Shown here: positions 25,664 to 37,400 of the stretch, one piece after another
Numbering within the stretch: position 1 is the stretch's first letter
How the letters are laid out: every line of letters starts with the position of its first letter
Source: Ruminococcus sp.
Lineage (GTDB): Bacteria; Bacillota; Clostridia; Oscillospirales; Ruminococcaceae
Assembly (NCBI GenBank): GCA_015066815.1
Contig: SVNR01000004.1
Coordinates: 1 to 64,000, forward strand
Length of the DNA stretch: 64,000 nt
Direction of reading: 5' to 3'
The notes under the pieces: generated by a model
Seen by the model: the letters and a program-made list of their open reading frames with translations, nothing else
What the model was told of the DNA's origin: nothing
Database searches by the model: none
Program-made: the position numbers and the translations under genes

Positions 25664-28600
25664 ATGCTGGAGTTAAAATCAATAAAAAAGGACTATCCGG
25701 CCGGTGACGGAATAGTCCATGCTCTGAAGGGAATCGATCTTCAGTTCCGGAAAAGTGAGTTTGTATCGATACTCGGTCCCTCGGGCTGCGGAAAAACAAC
25801 AATGCTCAACATAATAGGCGGTCTTGACCACTATACAGAGGGAGACCTTATTATCAACGGAAAATCAACAAAAGAGTTCAAAGACAGGGACTGGGATGCT
25901 TACAGAAACCACTCCATAGGCTTTGTGTTCCAGAGCTACAACCTGATACCTCATCAGACAGTCCTGCAGAACGTAGAGCTTGCTCTTACGCTGTCGGGAG
26001 TTTCAAAGAGTGAAAGACGGGAAAGAGCAAAAAAAGCCCTCGAAGACGTAGGTCTTGAATCTCAGCTTAACAAAAAACCTACAGAGATGTCAGGCGGTCA
26101 GATGCAGCGTGTTGCTATAGCACGTGCTCTTGTAAACAATCCGGACATCATACTGGCTGACGAACCTACAGGCGCACTTGATACCGAAACAAGCGTTCAG
26201 GTAATGGAAATTCTCAAGAACATAGCTAAAGACCGTCTCATAATCATGGTTACCCACAACCCTGAGCTCGCAGAAAAATATTCCACACGAATCATACGCA
26301 TGCTTGACGGAGAGGTTACCGGTGATACTGCACCTCTTGAGGAAAAGGAATTAAAGAAAGCCCGCGATGAAGATAAAAAAAGAGCAGAAAAAGAAGGCAA
26401 GGTGAAAAAGCCTTCCATGTCCTTCGGAACCTCATTCGGACTTTCTCTGAAAAATCTCTTTACCAAAAAAGGCCGTACAACGCTTACATCATTTGCCGGA
26501 AGCATCGGTATAATCGGTATAGCACTTATCTTTGCCGTTTCACAGGGAACGACAAACTATATTGACACTGTACAGGAGGATACGCTATCCTCGTATCCGC
26601 TTTCGATAGAAGCGTCAAGCACTGATATAAGCTCTATAATGAACGCCTTCATGAGCTCTGCGGAATCTGACAGCGTTCACGAAAACGACGCTGTCTATAC
26701 CAAGTCTGCTATCTATGACATGATAAATGCCATGAGCAATCTTGAAACCATAGACAACGATCTTGTATCCTTCAAGCAGTATCTCGAAGAGCAGCTGAGC
26801 TCCGATGAAGAAACAGAGCTTACTGAGGCACTCAACGGCATACAGTACACTTATGACAACGATCTTATAATATATACCAAAAACGTTGACGGAAACATCA
26901 TAGTATCTGATACTGAAGAAATAATGACAGACGTACTTATCGAGCATCTTGGTTTCGATATGAACTCCATGATACAGATGCGTGATATGAGTCCTATGTC
27001 AAATACCGGAATGAGCTCCATGATGATAAACAGCACAAAAATGTGGCAGGAAATGCTCTCCGGAAAAGACGGCGAGCTCATAAACCCTCTCCTTGAAAAG
27101 CAGTATGAGATGGTATACGGTTCATGGCCGTCAGCATATAACGAAATAGTTCTCATCCTTGACAAAAACAACGAGCTCAGCGATATTTCACTCTATGCTC
27201 TCGGTTTAAAATCAAAGGCAGAAGTAGACGAAATAATGGAAGCTTCTATAAACCAGAAAGAGATAGAAAAGAAAAACGAAAGCTGGTCATATGAAGAGAT
27301 ATGTGATATGGAATTCTGTGCCATACTCAACTCTGACTGCTACAGCTTCGATGAAAAAACAGGAACATACACAGATCTCAGGGATACCGAAGCAGGTCTA
27401 AGATATCTTTACGACAACGGCATCAGGCTCAAAGTTTCGGGTATTATCCGACCTGACGAAAAAGCAGCCTCAGCTATGCTTACAGGCCAGATAGGATACA
27501 CAAAACTTCTCACAAAGCACATAATCGAGCAATCACGTGAATCCGATGTTATAAGAGCACAGCTCACATCTCCGGATACTGATATATTTACAGGTCTTCC
27601 GTTCAACGAAAATTCGGAAAACCTCTCAGACGAAGAAAAGGAAGAAGTTTTCAAGAGCTATATCAAAGAACTCAGCACAGACAAAAAAGCTGAAACATAT
27701 ATAAAAATAGCTTCTATCCCATCTGAAGAACAGCTCAATGCATCTATAGAACAGACTATGTCACAGATGAAACGTGCAGATATAGAGCAGGCTATCACTC
27801 AGTCGTTCACACAACAGACAGGAAAAAGCGAGGCTGAGATATCCGGATATATTTCAACAATGAGCGACGAGGATCTTGAAAAGTTATTTATCAGTGCACT
27901 CACCGAACAGATCAAGGCGCAGACAGCAGCACAGGTAAAACAGCAGCTTGCCGCTATGACACCTGAACAGCTCAGTGCAGCACTCGACGCAGAGATGGAA
28001 AATTATTCAGCAAAGCAATGCGCCGTTTATTATGATGAAATACTCGAGTTTTCTGATTCATCATATGAAAACAATCTTACAAAGCTTGGCTATATAGACC
28101 TTAACAGTCCTTCCACCATAAATATTTTTGCTTCAAGCTTTGAAAACAAGGACATTATAGAAGACGCTATCACCGAATACAACGATTCAGTCGATGAGCT
28201 TTCAGAGATACGCTATACTGATTATATAGGAATAATGATGTCCTCTGTAACAAAAATAATCAACGCTATAACCTATGTTCTTATAGCTTTTGTAGCGATT
28301 TCTCTCATTGTTTCTTCAATAATGATAGGCGTTATAACTCTTATTTCTGTTCAGGAAAGAACAAAGGAAATAGGTATTCTCCGTGCTATCGGTGCTTCTA
28401 AGAAAAACGTTTCAAGCATGTTCAATGCAGAGACCATGATAATAGGATTCACTTCAGGTCTTCTCGGTATAGCCGTAACATATCTCCTCTGCATACCGAT
28501 AAACGCTATCATATACAAGCTTACATCTATAGAGGGACTTCGCGCTTCGCTTCCTGTTCCGGTTGCGGTAATCCTTATCCTTATAAGCATGCTTCTTACA

Positions 28601-28672
28601 ATAATCGCCGGTATCATACCTTCAAGAAGCGCTGCCAAGAAGGATCCTGTAGTAGCACTGAGAACTGAGTAA
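25664..28672 (+). CDS. Fused ABC transporter, ATPase plus MacB/FtsX-type permease
   Basis: 1,002-residue single-chain exporter subunit. ATPase domain (1-about 225): Walker A GPSGCGKTT (38-46), Q-loop Q90, signature SGGQMQR (143-149), Walker B ending DE (E167) and H198. A charged linker (about 228-262) leads to one membrane helix (about 275-297), a large extracytoplasmic domain of about 550 residues and three C-terminal helices with the FtsX motif (QERTKEIGILRAIGASKKNV). This matches the LolD/MacB class that exports peptides or acts mechanically on envelope proteins rather than sugar importers. Substrate unknown; no partner gene beside it. The GAAAGGAAC site precedes ATG 25664. Confidence 0.88.
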   Translation: MLELKSIKKDYPAGDGIVHALKGIDLQFRKSEFVSILGPSGCGKTTMLNIIGGLDHYTEGDLIINGKSTKEFKDRDWDAYRNHSIGFVFQSYNLIPHQTVLQNVELALTLSGVSKSERRERAKKALEDVGLESQLNKKPTEMSGGQMQRVAIARALVNNPDIILADEPTGALDTETSVQVMEILKNIAKDRLIIMVTHNPELAEKYSTRIIRMLDGEVTGDTAPLEEKELKKARDEDKKRAEKEGKVKKPSMSFGTSFGLSLKNLFTKKGRTTLTSFAGSIGIIGIALIFAVSQGTTNYIDTVQEDTLSSYPLSIEASSTDISSIMNAFMSSAESDSVHENDAVYTKSAIYDMINAMSNLETIDNDLVSFKQYLEEQLSSDEETELTEALNGIQYTYDNDLIIYTKNVDGNIIVSDTEEIMTDVLIEHLGFDMNSMIQMRDMSPMSNTGMSSMMINSTKMWQEMLSGKDGELINPLLEKQYEMVYGSWPSAYNEIVLILDKNNELSDISLYALGLKSKAEVDEIMEASINQKEIEKKNESWSYEEICDMEFCAILNSDCYSFDEKTGTYTDLRDTEAGLRYLYDNGIRLKVSGIIRPDEKAASAMLTGQIGYTKLLTKHIIEQSRESDVIRAQLTSPDTDIFTGLPFNENSENLSDEEKEEVFKSYIKELSTDKKAETYIKIASIPSEEQLNASIEQTMSQMKRADIEQAITQSFTQQTGKSEAEISGYISTMSDEDLEKLFISALTEQIKAQTAAQVKQQLAAMTPEQLSAALDAEMENYSAKQCAVYYDEILEFSDSSYENNLTKLGYIDLNSPSTINIFASSFENKDIIEDAITEYNDSVDELSEIRYTDYIGIMMSSVTKIINAITYVLIAFVAISLIVSSIMIGVITLISVQERTKEIGILRAIGASKKNVSSMFNAETMIIGFTSGLLGIAVTYLLCIPINAIIYKLTSIEGLRASLPVPVAVILILISMLLTIIAGIIPSRSAAKKDPVVALRTE

Positions 28673-28674
28673 GG

Positions 28675-29172
28675 CTATCTTACACGTTTCAGGACATACT
28701 GAGCACACAATCCCGTAAACAAACCGGATATGCACGCCGAAACGATAAGAAACGGATAATATACGATAACCGCAGTGGTTCTCATTATCAGCACAGCCAC
28801 AGCAAGCTGACCTGTGTTATGAAGCAGCGCACCAACTATACTGCTCATAAAAATATATTTTTGGGGTATGATTCTTTTTACAGCAATCATACCCCCGAAA
28901 CACAGCACAGCACCTGCTATACTGTACAGTAACGCTGATATGTTTCCTGCAAAAAAAGCCCCGAGTAATATACGGGTAATCAGTATCATAAAGGTCTCCC
29001 CCGCACTGAAGCGATACACTGCAAAAACAGTTATTATATTTGCAAGACCAAGCTTTATTCCGGGAACAGGTGTAAGATCAGGGATACGCATTTCCAGAAA
29101 AAATATTATCAGTGCAAGCGCAGTAAGCATTGCCATAGCCGTAAGCTTATGTATTCTGTTTTGTTTTTTCAT
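28675..29172 (-). CDS. Gx transporter family membrane protein
   Basis: 165-residue integral membrane protein with about five hydrophobic helices and the family segment VPGIKLGLANIITVFAVY. In databases this family is called Gx transporter or heptaprenyl diphosphate synthase component I, though enzymatic function is doubtful and S-component-like transport is suspected. It is convergent with the ABC gene, their stops only 2 bases apart, with no terminator between. In other Firmicutes it often stands beside FMN-binding or ApbE proteins; none is here. Confidence 0.75.
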   Translation of the reverse strand: MKKQNRIHKLTAMAMLTALALIIFFLEMRIPDLTPVPGIKLGLANIITVFAVYRFSAGETFMILITRILLGAFFAGNISALLYSIAGAVLCFGGMIAVKRIIPQKYIFMSSIVGALLHNTGQLAVAVLIMRTTAVIVYYPFLIVSACISGLFTGLCAQYVLKRVR

Positions 29173-29185
29173 ACTTTCAAGTCCT

Positions 29186-29216
29186 TATATAGTCATAAAT
29201 CTGACGTTTACTATAT
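29186..29216. repeat. Degenerate palindrome of the TATAGTGAACG family
   Basis: TATATAGTCATAAATCTGACGTTTACTATATA, a shortened copy just upstream of the Gx transporter start. Confidence 0.55.
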
Positions 29217-29258
29217 AAAAGCCTGAGAAGAGGTTAGTTTCTTCTCAGGCTTTTTATT
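29217..29258. terminator. Bidirectional terminator at the end of the suf-HMA genes
   Basis: AAAAGCCTGAGAAG (29217-29230) pairs with CTTCTCAGGCTTTT (29241-29254), followed by T residues in either direction. Confidence 0.9.
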
Positions 29259-29271
29259 ATCTATAAAATAC

Positions 29272-29538
29272 TCACTTCACCCCAAACGAAAACAGACCCT
29301 TTTTCTCATAAGGTTCTCTTTTTGCGGATATAAACTTATATCCTGTTTTTTCAACAGCCTCCTTAAGCTTATCATCACTTATATCCTCCGGAGTGATGAT
29401 AACGGAGCTTTTGTCTGAATGAGATGATGTTACTTTTTTTATAAAGGAAAACTCATTACGGAATCCGTCATCCATATGTGATTCGCACATTCCGCACATC
29501 ATACCGTCTATCTGTACCGTTATTTTATACATTTTCAT
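29272..29538 (-). CDS. Small HMA-domain (heavy-metal-associated) protein downstream of suf
   Basis: 88-residue ferredoxin-like fold protein: beta strand YKITVQID, metal site GMMCGMC with the two cysteines of M-x-C-x-x-C, and the helix following, as in copper chaperones and the N-terminal domains of metal ATPases. The C-terminal tail is basic. It is the third gene after sufC and the sufB/D-like gene, 15 bases downstream, with a terminator directly behind. No P-type ATPase is nearby, so a role in metal handling for Fe-S assembly is possible but unproven. AAAGGGG precedes the ATG. Confidence 0.8.
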   Translation of the reverse strand: MKMYKITVQIDGMMCGMCESHMDDGFRNEFSFIKKVTSSHSDKSSVIITPEDISDDKLKEAVEKTGYKFISAKREPYEKKGLFSFGVK

Positions 29539-29552
29539 TTTTTATGTCCCCT

Positions 29553-30470
29553 TTACTTCAAAAATCCGTCTATTATTTTTCTTTCAGCTTCTTCTTCGGT
29601 AAGTCCGAGCGTGCAGAGCTTTATTATCTGTTCGCCGGCTATCTTGCCTATTGCAGCTTCGTGAATAAGCGAAGCGTTTATGTCAGAAGCGTTAAGTCCG
29701 GGAACAGCGTTTACACGGCCGTTTTCTGAGAGGATAGCGTCACACTCAGAATGTCCTGTACAACGGCAGTTGCCGTTTATCTGTGAATAGAACTCCTGAT
29801 ATGAGTTTCCTCTTGCAACAGAACGTGAAATCAGATCTATACACGAATCATCACCGTTCATATCGACTTTGAAGTCAGACTTTGCATATTCGTCTCCGTC
29901 TGTCATAAGTCTTTCCTTTATAATAAGCTTAGCTCCCTTTCCGAGCTTTGCAGATGTAAGTCTGTTGCTCTTTGTAACTCCGCCTATCTGAACGGTATCC
30001 ATCTCCATATAGGAGTTCTCATCCATTTCAACATCAGTTACGGGGTCTATTCTCTTTGCACCCTTACCGTTTCCTGTTCCGATATGCTTTTCCTTATAGA
30101 GTACCTTTGCGTTTTTTCCTATGAAAAATCTGTGTATACCGTTATGTCTTGCTTCTTCTTCGCCTTCAGAATGAACACCGCATCCTGCTACGATAATAAC
30201 GTCTGCTCCGTCCTCTACAATAAAATCGTTATATACAAGATCGTTCACTCCCGACTTAGTTACACACGCAGGAATATATACCGTTTCATTCTGAGCCTCA
30301 GAGCTTATACGGATAACTATACCGGGATTATCGTTTTTGGATTCTATCTTTATGTTTTCTGAAGACTGTCTGCCTGCACAGCCTCCGTCCTCACGGATAT
30401 TGTATGCGCCCTTGTAGCTGCCATCCCAGTCCGAAACAGATGAAAGCAGCTTCTCTGTAATATCGTTCAT
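29553..30470 (-). CDS. SufB/SufD-family Fe-S cluster scaffold subunit
   Basis: 305-residue beta-helix protein of the SufBD family, shorter than E. coli SufB (about 495) and SufD (about 420). The core from about residue 60 to 300 has the family signature near the C-terminus (CDAILSENGRVNAVPGL, then HEAAIGKIAGEQI, then GLTEEEAERKIIDGFL). With sufC just upstream (18 bases) and no sufS, sufU or second sufBD gene, this is the minimal two-gene (SmsCB-type) arrangement known from archaea and Clostridia. It would act as scaffold together with the SufC ATPase. Confidence 0.9.
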   Translation of the reverse strand: MNDITEKLLSSVSDWDGSYKGAYNIREDGGCAGRQSSENIKIESKNDNPGIVIRISSEAQNETVYIPACVTKSGVNDLVYNDFIVEDGADVIIVAGCGVHSEGEEEARHNGIHRFFIGKNAKVLYKEKHIGTGNGKGAKRIDPVTDVEMDENSYMEMDTVQIGGVTKSNRLTSAKLGKGAKLIIKERLMTDGDEYAKSDFKVDMNGDDSCIDLISRSVARGNSYQEFYSQINGNCRCTGHSECDAILSENGRVNAVPGLNASDINASLIHEAAIGKIAGEQIIKLCTLGLTEEEAERKIIDGFLK

Positions 30471-30488
30471 GAAAAAAAGCCCTCCTTA

Positions 30489-31208
30489 TCAGTTGTTTCT
30501 GAGTGAACAGCGTGTTGCCGAAGTTTTATCAATAAGCGACGGGAACACTTCGTCTCTTGTACCTGTTTTTGTTACCCTGCCATCTGCCACTACAGCTATA
30601 TGATCTGCTATATTCATGATTCGTTCCTGATGGGAAATAATGAGAAGAGAACGTGTACTGTCCTGTTTTATCTTTTCAAAAGCATCAATAAGGCTTGTAA
30701 AGCTCCAGAGATCAATTCCTGCCTCAGGTTCATCAAACACAAGAAGCTTAGCGTCCTTTCTCGCAAGAACAGTGGCTATTTCTATTCGTTTGCTCTCACC
30801 ACCGGAAAGACTTGCGTCTACCTCTCTGTCCATGTATTCACGGCCACAGAGTCCGACTTCTCCGAGCATTTCACAGATCTCGTTTTTGGAAAGAGTACGT
30901 TCTGCTGATATTTCGAGGAGGTTTCTTACTGTAAGTCCTTTGAACCTTACCGGCTGCTGAAAAGCATATGCCATTCCGTTTTTCGAGCGTTCTGTAATAC
31001 TCAGATCAGTTATTTCCTTATCATCTATAAGTATCTGTCCGCCGCACGGTTTATAAAGACCGGCTATTATTTTTGCAAGAGAGGTCTTGCCGCCTCCGTT
31101 AGGTCCTGTTATAACTGTAAGCTTTCCGTCGGGAACAGTGAGATTTATTCCGTTTAATATTTTTTCACCTGTTTCGGTTGTCCATTGGATATCTTTGAGC
31201 TGCAGCAT
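30489..31208 (-). CDS. sufC: SufC ATPase of Fe-S cluster assembly
   Basis: Cytosolic ABC-type ATPase without membrane domain, 239 residues. Walker A GPNGGGKTS, signature LSGGESKRIEIA, Walker B LLVFDEPEAGID and the H-loop SH in LIISHQE are present. It partners the downstream SufB/D-like protein. The frame continues to 31289, but a clear promoter lies at 31255-31283, so only ATG 31208 is inside the transcript. Confidence 0.93.
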   Translation of the reverse strand: MLQLKDIQWTTETGEKILNGINLTVPDGKLTVITGPNGGGKTSLAKIIAGLYKPCGGQILIDDKEITDLSITERSKNGMAYAFQQPVRFKGLTVRNLLEISAERTLSKNEICEMLGEVGLCGREYMDREVDASLSGGESKRIEIATVLARKDAKLLVFDEPEAGIDLWSFTSLIDAFEKIKQDSTRSLLIISHQERIMNIADHIAVVADGRVTKTGTRDEVFPSLIDKTSATRCSLRNN

Positions 31209-31254
31209 TGAAAAATCATACCGCCCTTTCGTAAATTTCTTTTTATTCTTATTA

Positions 31255-31283
31255 AGTATACCATATAAATAATCAGATGTCAA
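31255..31283 (-). promoter_or_regulatory. Promoter of the suf genes
   Basis: On the minus strand TTGACA (31283-31278), exactly 17 bases, TATACT (31260-31255), about 47 bases before the sufC start. Confidence 0.8.
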
Positions 31284-31365
31284 AAACACTTGAAACTTTT
31301 TTGTAGATAAAAAACTATGTTTACCCTTTGCTTTTATTATCCCCCTGTTTTAAAACAAATAACCA

Positions 31366-31407
31366 AAAAAATCACTTCCTGCACGAAAGCGGGAAGTGAT
31401 TTTTTTA
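31366..31407 (-). terminator. Terminator of the pilus operon
   Basis: AAAAAAATCACTTCC (31366-31380) pairs with GGAAGTGATTTTTT (31393-31406). It lies about 50 bases after the stop of the giant prepilin gene, the last gene of the operon. Confidence 0.9.
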
Positions 31408-31416
31408 GTTTAGAAT

Positions 31417-31453
31417 TATAGTGAACGTAAACATAAGTTTGTAGTTTACTATA
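31417..31453. repeat. Palindrome of the TATAGTGAACG family
   Basis: TATAGTGAACGTAAAC...GTAGTTTACTATA, lying between the giant prepilin stop and its terminator. Confidence 0.8.
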
Positions 31454-31455
31454 AC

Positions 31456-34400
31456 TTAAGGCGAAACATTGCAGCCCTTGAAGGCATCTGACATAATTTT
31501 TGTACTTGACTTGTCATATCTGATTTCGGTTATACCGGTGCAGTTTTGAAACGCACGGCTCCAGACATTTTTCACACTGCTCTCAAAAGTCAATATGCCT
31601 GTTATATTACTATAATTACCGGTATTATTGAAAGCATCTTCAGCTATACATTTTACCTTTCCTCCGAATGTGAGATTTTTGATATGAGCCTGTGAGAAAA
31701 TATTAATAGTACTAAAATCTTCTGTTGAACCAAAAGCACCGTCACTTGGATTTGAACAACCATAGATCTTGACACTTGGAGGATTCCAGAGATTCTGAGC
31801 AAATCCGTAAAAAGACCACTTACCTATATGTTCTACTGACTCTGGGATTATAAACTCACGTTCTCCAATAGATATTCCTCCGTAGATCTGCGCTAAACCG
31901 TCAAAGCAGCTTTCACCTATCCATCTGAGGCCATCGTGTAAAATAAGCTTTCCATCAAGTTTCCTGCAATGATAAAACGATTTTTGATTTACAGAGTCAA
32001 CACCTGGCCCTATTTCAAGAGTACCGGTCAGATGATATACGTTTGCACCAGTATTATTCGGATCATTATTGAACATATTATGAGCTATGTAAACCACTTC
32101 TCCGGCTATCTTGATATTTCTGAAGCGTCCACCTGCAAAGATAGGATTGTTTGAATCCGTATTTTCTAATCCTCTTAATCCCTTGCTATCTGTAACTGAG
32201 CTTCCGTTGATAACAAGCGGACCTGCGTTTTCATCAGATAAAGCACTGGCATAGTTTTTGAAAACTCCACCTTCCATAGTTCTGACTGAAACAGGAACAG
32301 TGAGACCACCGGAAACATTGATACATTCGGCAAATGCTTCTGTTTTTAAAGTTTTAAGCTTACTGCTACCGTCGTTTCCAAGCTTGATGCTTCCGGTAAA
32401 ACCATTACAGTAATAAAACGCTCTTCTTCCTATCTCTTCTACATTATCACCGATATAGAGTGAACCTTTTATATTTGTATAGTCATAGGTCGGAAGATCG
32501 TTTATCTGACTTGTGTCAGCACCCGGCATGAAATAACAGTTATCCATAAACCTCTGCTCTATAACCTGTACAGTTCCGTCTATATAGACATCCTTAAACT
32601 TAGCGCTCGGGAATATCGGAGCTCCGTCTCCGCTGCTTGCGTTTCCAAGAACCTTTCGTCCCTGACTGTCTATTGCAGAACAGCCTCTGATTATGAGCGG
32701 ACCGATATCCTGTTCGTTAAGTCCGCTTGCAAAATACTTGAAAGCACATCTGCCTATAGATGTTACTGTCTCGGGAATCACAAGACCACCTTTTATTTTA
32801 GTACATCTGTTAAAAGCATTCGGACCTATAGTTCTGAGATGACCATTATCAAGACTGAGCTCTGTAAGTTCGGCGGTTCCGAATGCTCTGTAGCCTATTT
32901 TTTCGACGCTTCCGCCTATAGTAAGCTTTCCTGTGATGCTTCTGTAATTTGCAATATCATTGTTAAGCTTATATGTCCAATTATCAGATGTAAAGCCCTC
33001 ATGTACTCCATCATGATCCTGATCATCTTCAAACTGTTCTCCACCACTTGGAAAATCGCTGGTATAAAACGCAAAGTCACCTATAGTTTTTACATTTCCT
33101 TCTATAGTGATACCTGTAAACTTCGACTGAGAGAAAAGTCTGTATCCCAGAGTATGTGCTGAATCATTCTCAGAATATCCGCGGACTATCAGTTCACCCG
33201 GTTCACTTGAGTCAGCTGCAAATTTTTTGAAAGCACGTTCGCCCATAGTAGTTACTGTATCAGGTATCACAAGACCGCCCTTGACTTTTTTACAATCTGC
33301 AAAAGCGTCATGTTTTATGGTGTGTACTGTTCCGAGATGAATCCTGTCATCAAAGTTCACCCCAAGAAAAGCTTCTTCTCCTATTATTTCCACCGTATTA
33401 TCAATTATATTTAGCTTTCCTGTAACACGGCTGTAATCATAGTCAAAACTCTGATTAAGCTCACCATCCCAGAATTTTTCCATAGCCAAATTTTTCATAA
33501 ATCGGAAATCAATATTTTTTACTACTCCTCCTACTGTAACGTCTTTAAATCCAGCACCAAGGAAGATAGTACCTTCTATTTTATTGCTACTCGAACATCC
33601 GTATATCTCAAGCGGACCCTTTCCACTTCCGAATCCTCTGAAGGCAGCTGTACTTATCTTTGTAACTGACTCAGGAATAACAAGACTATCAAACTGAGAT
33701 ACATTTGCAAAAGCTGAACGTCCGATACTCTTTACTCCGTCAGCTATGGTAAGCTTACCTCTCATATTGAAGTAATCGGCACTATCTTCACTATATGTCT
33801 TACCGTTTACTTCTTTTGTGACGCCGTTTTCACCGATATTGAAGAAAGCATAATCAGATATATTTTCTACCTTTCCTTCAATATATACATTGTTAAAATG
33901 AGCATGCGGGAAAATAAACGGATCGATAGTTTTTCCGCTGTCACTCGAACCTGCCCTGAGATGCAGTTCGCCTATCTCTGTCGTACCTTTTCTGTCCTGG
34001 GCAAAATGCTTGAAAGCAAAGTTTCCTATACTCTCTACTGTTTCAGGAACAGTCAGTCCGCCGCTGAAGCGTGTACATGAGTTAAAAGCGTTTTCTCCGA
34101 TAGTCTTGACTCCGCTTCCCATGTTTTCTCCGGGTATATCTGCGTTGAGAGTAAGCTTTCCGTCAAACTGCGCACAGCATATAAACGCATTATCAGCTAT
34201 AGTTTCAACGTTCATACCTATATTCAGATCTCCGGTAATATCCGCATATTCATTTCCGATAGCACCATTGCTAAGGTTATTCATAAACGAAGATCCAATA
34301 TAACTGATATTTCCGCCGATAGAAATATTTCTGAATTTTGAATGCGGGAATATAAGCTCACCTATCTTTGTGCCGTTATCATACGAACCCGATAACAGTA

Positions 34401-37400
34401 TAAGCTCACCCGGTTCAGCTACATCTGCAGCAAAGTACTCAAAAGCGTACTTGCCTATTCCGTCAGTAAGTGTAGTAGGAATATACAGGCCCCCTGTAAA
34501 GCTTCTGCAGTTGCTGAATGCTTTTTCACCGACTTTTTTAGTACTGTTAAGGAAAAGTCTTCCGTTAAAACCTGTACAGTTCATAAAAGCCCGGTTTCCG
34601 ACAGTCTGAACCTTATCTAAGGTAAGATCACCCGTAAGGTTTTTGCAGCTCTCAAAAGCACTGTCACCTACTGTTATAACCTCCGGTATCGAAAGCGTTC
34701 CGGTAAAGCCTTCACAGTTTCGGAATGCTTCTGATCCGACAGTTGTAACCTTGTTAAGATTAAGCTCGCCTGTAAAATTACATTTTTTAAAAGCACTTGC
34801 AGCGATGGTCTGTACGCTGTCCTCTATGGTAAGCGTACCGGTTATATCTGAAAAATCAAATGTTGTATACTCATTTGTACCTGGTTGGAGGTTATATATA
34901 TTAGTAAGATCGTTATTCATAAAGTCAATACAGATCTCTTTAACGTTTCCACCTATTGTAACGTTTGTGAACTTACAGGAAGAAAATATAGGATGATTCA
35001 GTTCATCTGTTCCCGGTTCAGGTGCTCCGAGTTTTGTTCCCGTTCCGTCAGAACCGCCATGAACCGTGAGCGAACCGGTACCATCGCCAAAGATCTTGAA
35101 CGCACTTCTACCCATATATTTTACAGTTCCGGGTATATACAGATCTCCGCTTATCCTTTCGCATCCTCTGAACGCGCCTTCCGCTATACTGCTTACTCCA
35201 TCCGTCTCATCTGCATTCGTTTCAAAAGCAAGTGTTCCGTCAAGGTTTGAGCAGTTATAAAAAGAACAGTATCCTATAGTATCAACGCCGCTTTCAAAAG
35301 TCAGCGAGCCTGTAAACCTTGAATAGTCAGCAGTTATCGTAGAGCCGTTTTCTGCATAACCATGACGAAAAGCATAGGAGTCTATATCTTTTACATTTCC
35401 GCCTATTGTAATATCATGGAACTTTGCATCGTTAAAAATAAACGCCCCTATCTTTGTTCCGTTACTGTATGTTCCTGACTGTATATCAAGAGGTCCGGGA
35501 TTGTCAGACTCTTTTCCAAAGCCCTGAAAAGCATATAAACCTATTCCGTCAGTTACTGTACCAGGAATAACAAGCCCTTCACTGAACATTTTACAGTTCT
35601 TGAACGCTTCCATTCCTATCTTTTTAAGAGAAGCAACTCCTCCGTCTATAAGTGTAAGCTTTCCGTTAAACCCCACACAATCCATAAAAGCTCTTGAACC
35701 TATTGTTATAACAGTAGATGGTATAGTAAGATCTCCCGTAAAATTAATACATCCGCTGAACGTAGAATCGCTTATCTCCATGAGTCTATCCGGAAGATCA
35801 AGTTCCCCTGAGAAACCTGTACAGTTTTCAAAAGCGCTGTTTCCTATCCTTGTTACGTTGTTTCCGATAACCAGAGAACCTGTTATGTTACTGTATGGTG
35901 TCATACCATTAACGGGACTGTTCTTAAAAGCCATATCATCTATTTCGGATACTTTTCCTCCGATGATAACATCACCGAAAACACCGCCGGTAAAAACAAA
36001 ACCTCCAAGCACCGACTTTCCATCAGCTGTTGTATATGTTCCTGCATTTATTATAAGCTTAGGTTTTACAGGAAGTGAACCCTGATTCTGAGCAGCATAT
36101 CTCATAAAGGCATTTTTTCCGATAGAAACAACACTCTCCGGAATAACAAGATCTTCCTTAAAGCGCTGACATTCTGCAAACGCCTCTTCGCCAATAACTG
36201 AAACGTTTTTCAGATCAAGTCTTCCTTCAAAACTTGTTCCGTAAAAAGCCTGATTTCCTATTTTCTGCAGTGACGAAGGCAGAATAAGCGATCCATTGAA
36301 CTGGATATTTTTAAATGCTTCATCCTTGATTTCTACTACAGAGTCATCTGCAAACGAAAGCGTTCCGTTTATACTTTCATCTATATTTTGGTTTACATCA
36401 TGGTCCACCTTAAGAGCTTCTGACGGAAGTGCATTACTGCCTATAAGCTTTACTTCACTTCCAAAATAAATACTGCTGAAAAGTGCACTTCTGAACCATC
36501 TGCTTTCAAACATATGAGTTTCCTTATCGGTAACACCGCAGATTCTGATCTGACCGTTTCTCATGGTAAAATCATAAAAAGCTCCATCACCAATATACTC
36601 TATAGTTTCAGGAATGGTAAGAGAGCTGTTTTTATCTACTCCATTCATATACTGAAACGCAAATGAACCTATCTTTTTTAGTTTATTTCCGAGAACAAGC
36701 TCCTCTACAAAACTGTTCCTTCTGAAAGCACCTGTTCCTATCTGCTCCACAGCATCGCTCATCTTAAGACTTTTCAGCTGATAACCATTTTCAGGAAATA
36801 ATATAGTATAATCAACTCCCGGACCCATATCTGGAATAGGTTTACCAAGTACTTCTATAGTATATTCGTTTCCATCATCTATATAGTAAATATCACCGGT
36901 TCTTGTACTTACCGATGCCACACAATCCTCAGAAACACCATCAGGAATAACCGGTGACCAGTACCCCTTTACTTTTTCAGGTATATCAAGATACTGATTG
37001 CTTCCTCTGTATTCTATCATATACAGTCCTGTTGTAGATGATGTAGGATCCAGCTTATAGGTTACATACTCATTTGGTGTTATCTTAGCACGTGTTTTTA
37101 CATCAACGTAACATGACCTGGTTTCACCGTCTGTATACTGAATATATACTTTTCCTTCATAAGAGTCTGAAACAAGTCGCTTTACAGCTGCTGCATCCTT
37201 TTCAGGAGTGATGTTATCCTTTTCAGATTCAGTGTCCGTTATAAGATATCCATCCTGCACATCAGCTTCCTTGTGCTCTATAGTTTTAGAAAATTCTATT
37301 TCTTCTATTTTTGATTTTTCAGCGTCAAGGATGGTTATCACATAATCAGCAGTTACATCAAGACCATCAAACGAAAATACACTGTCATTTGCGTTATTAT

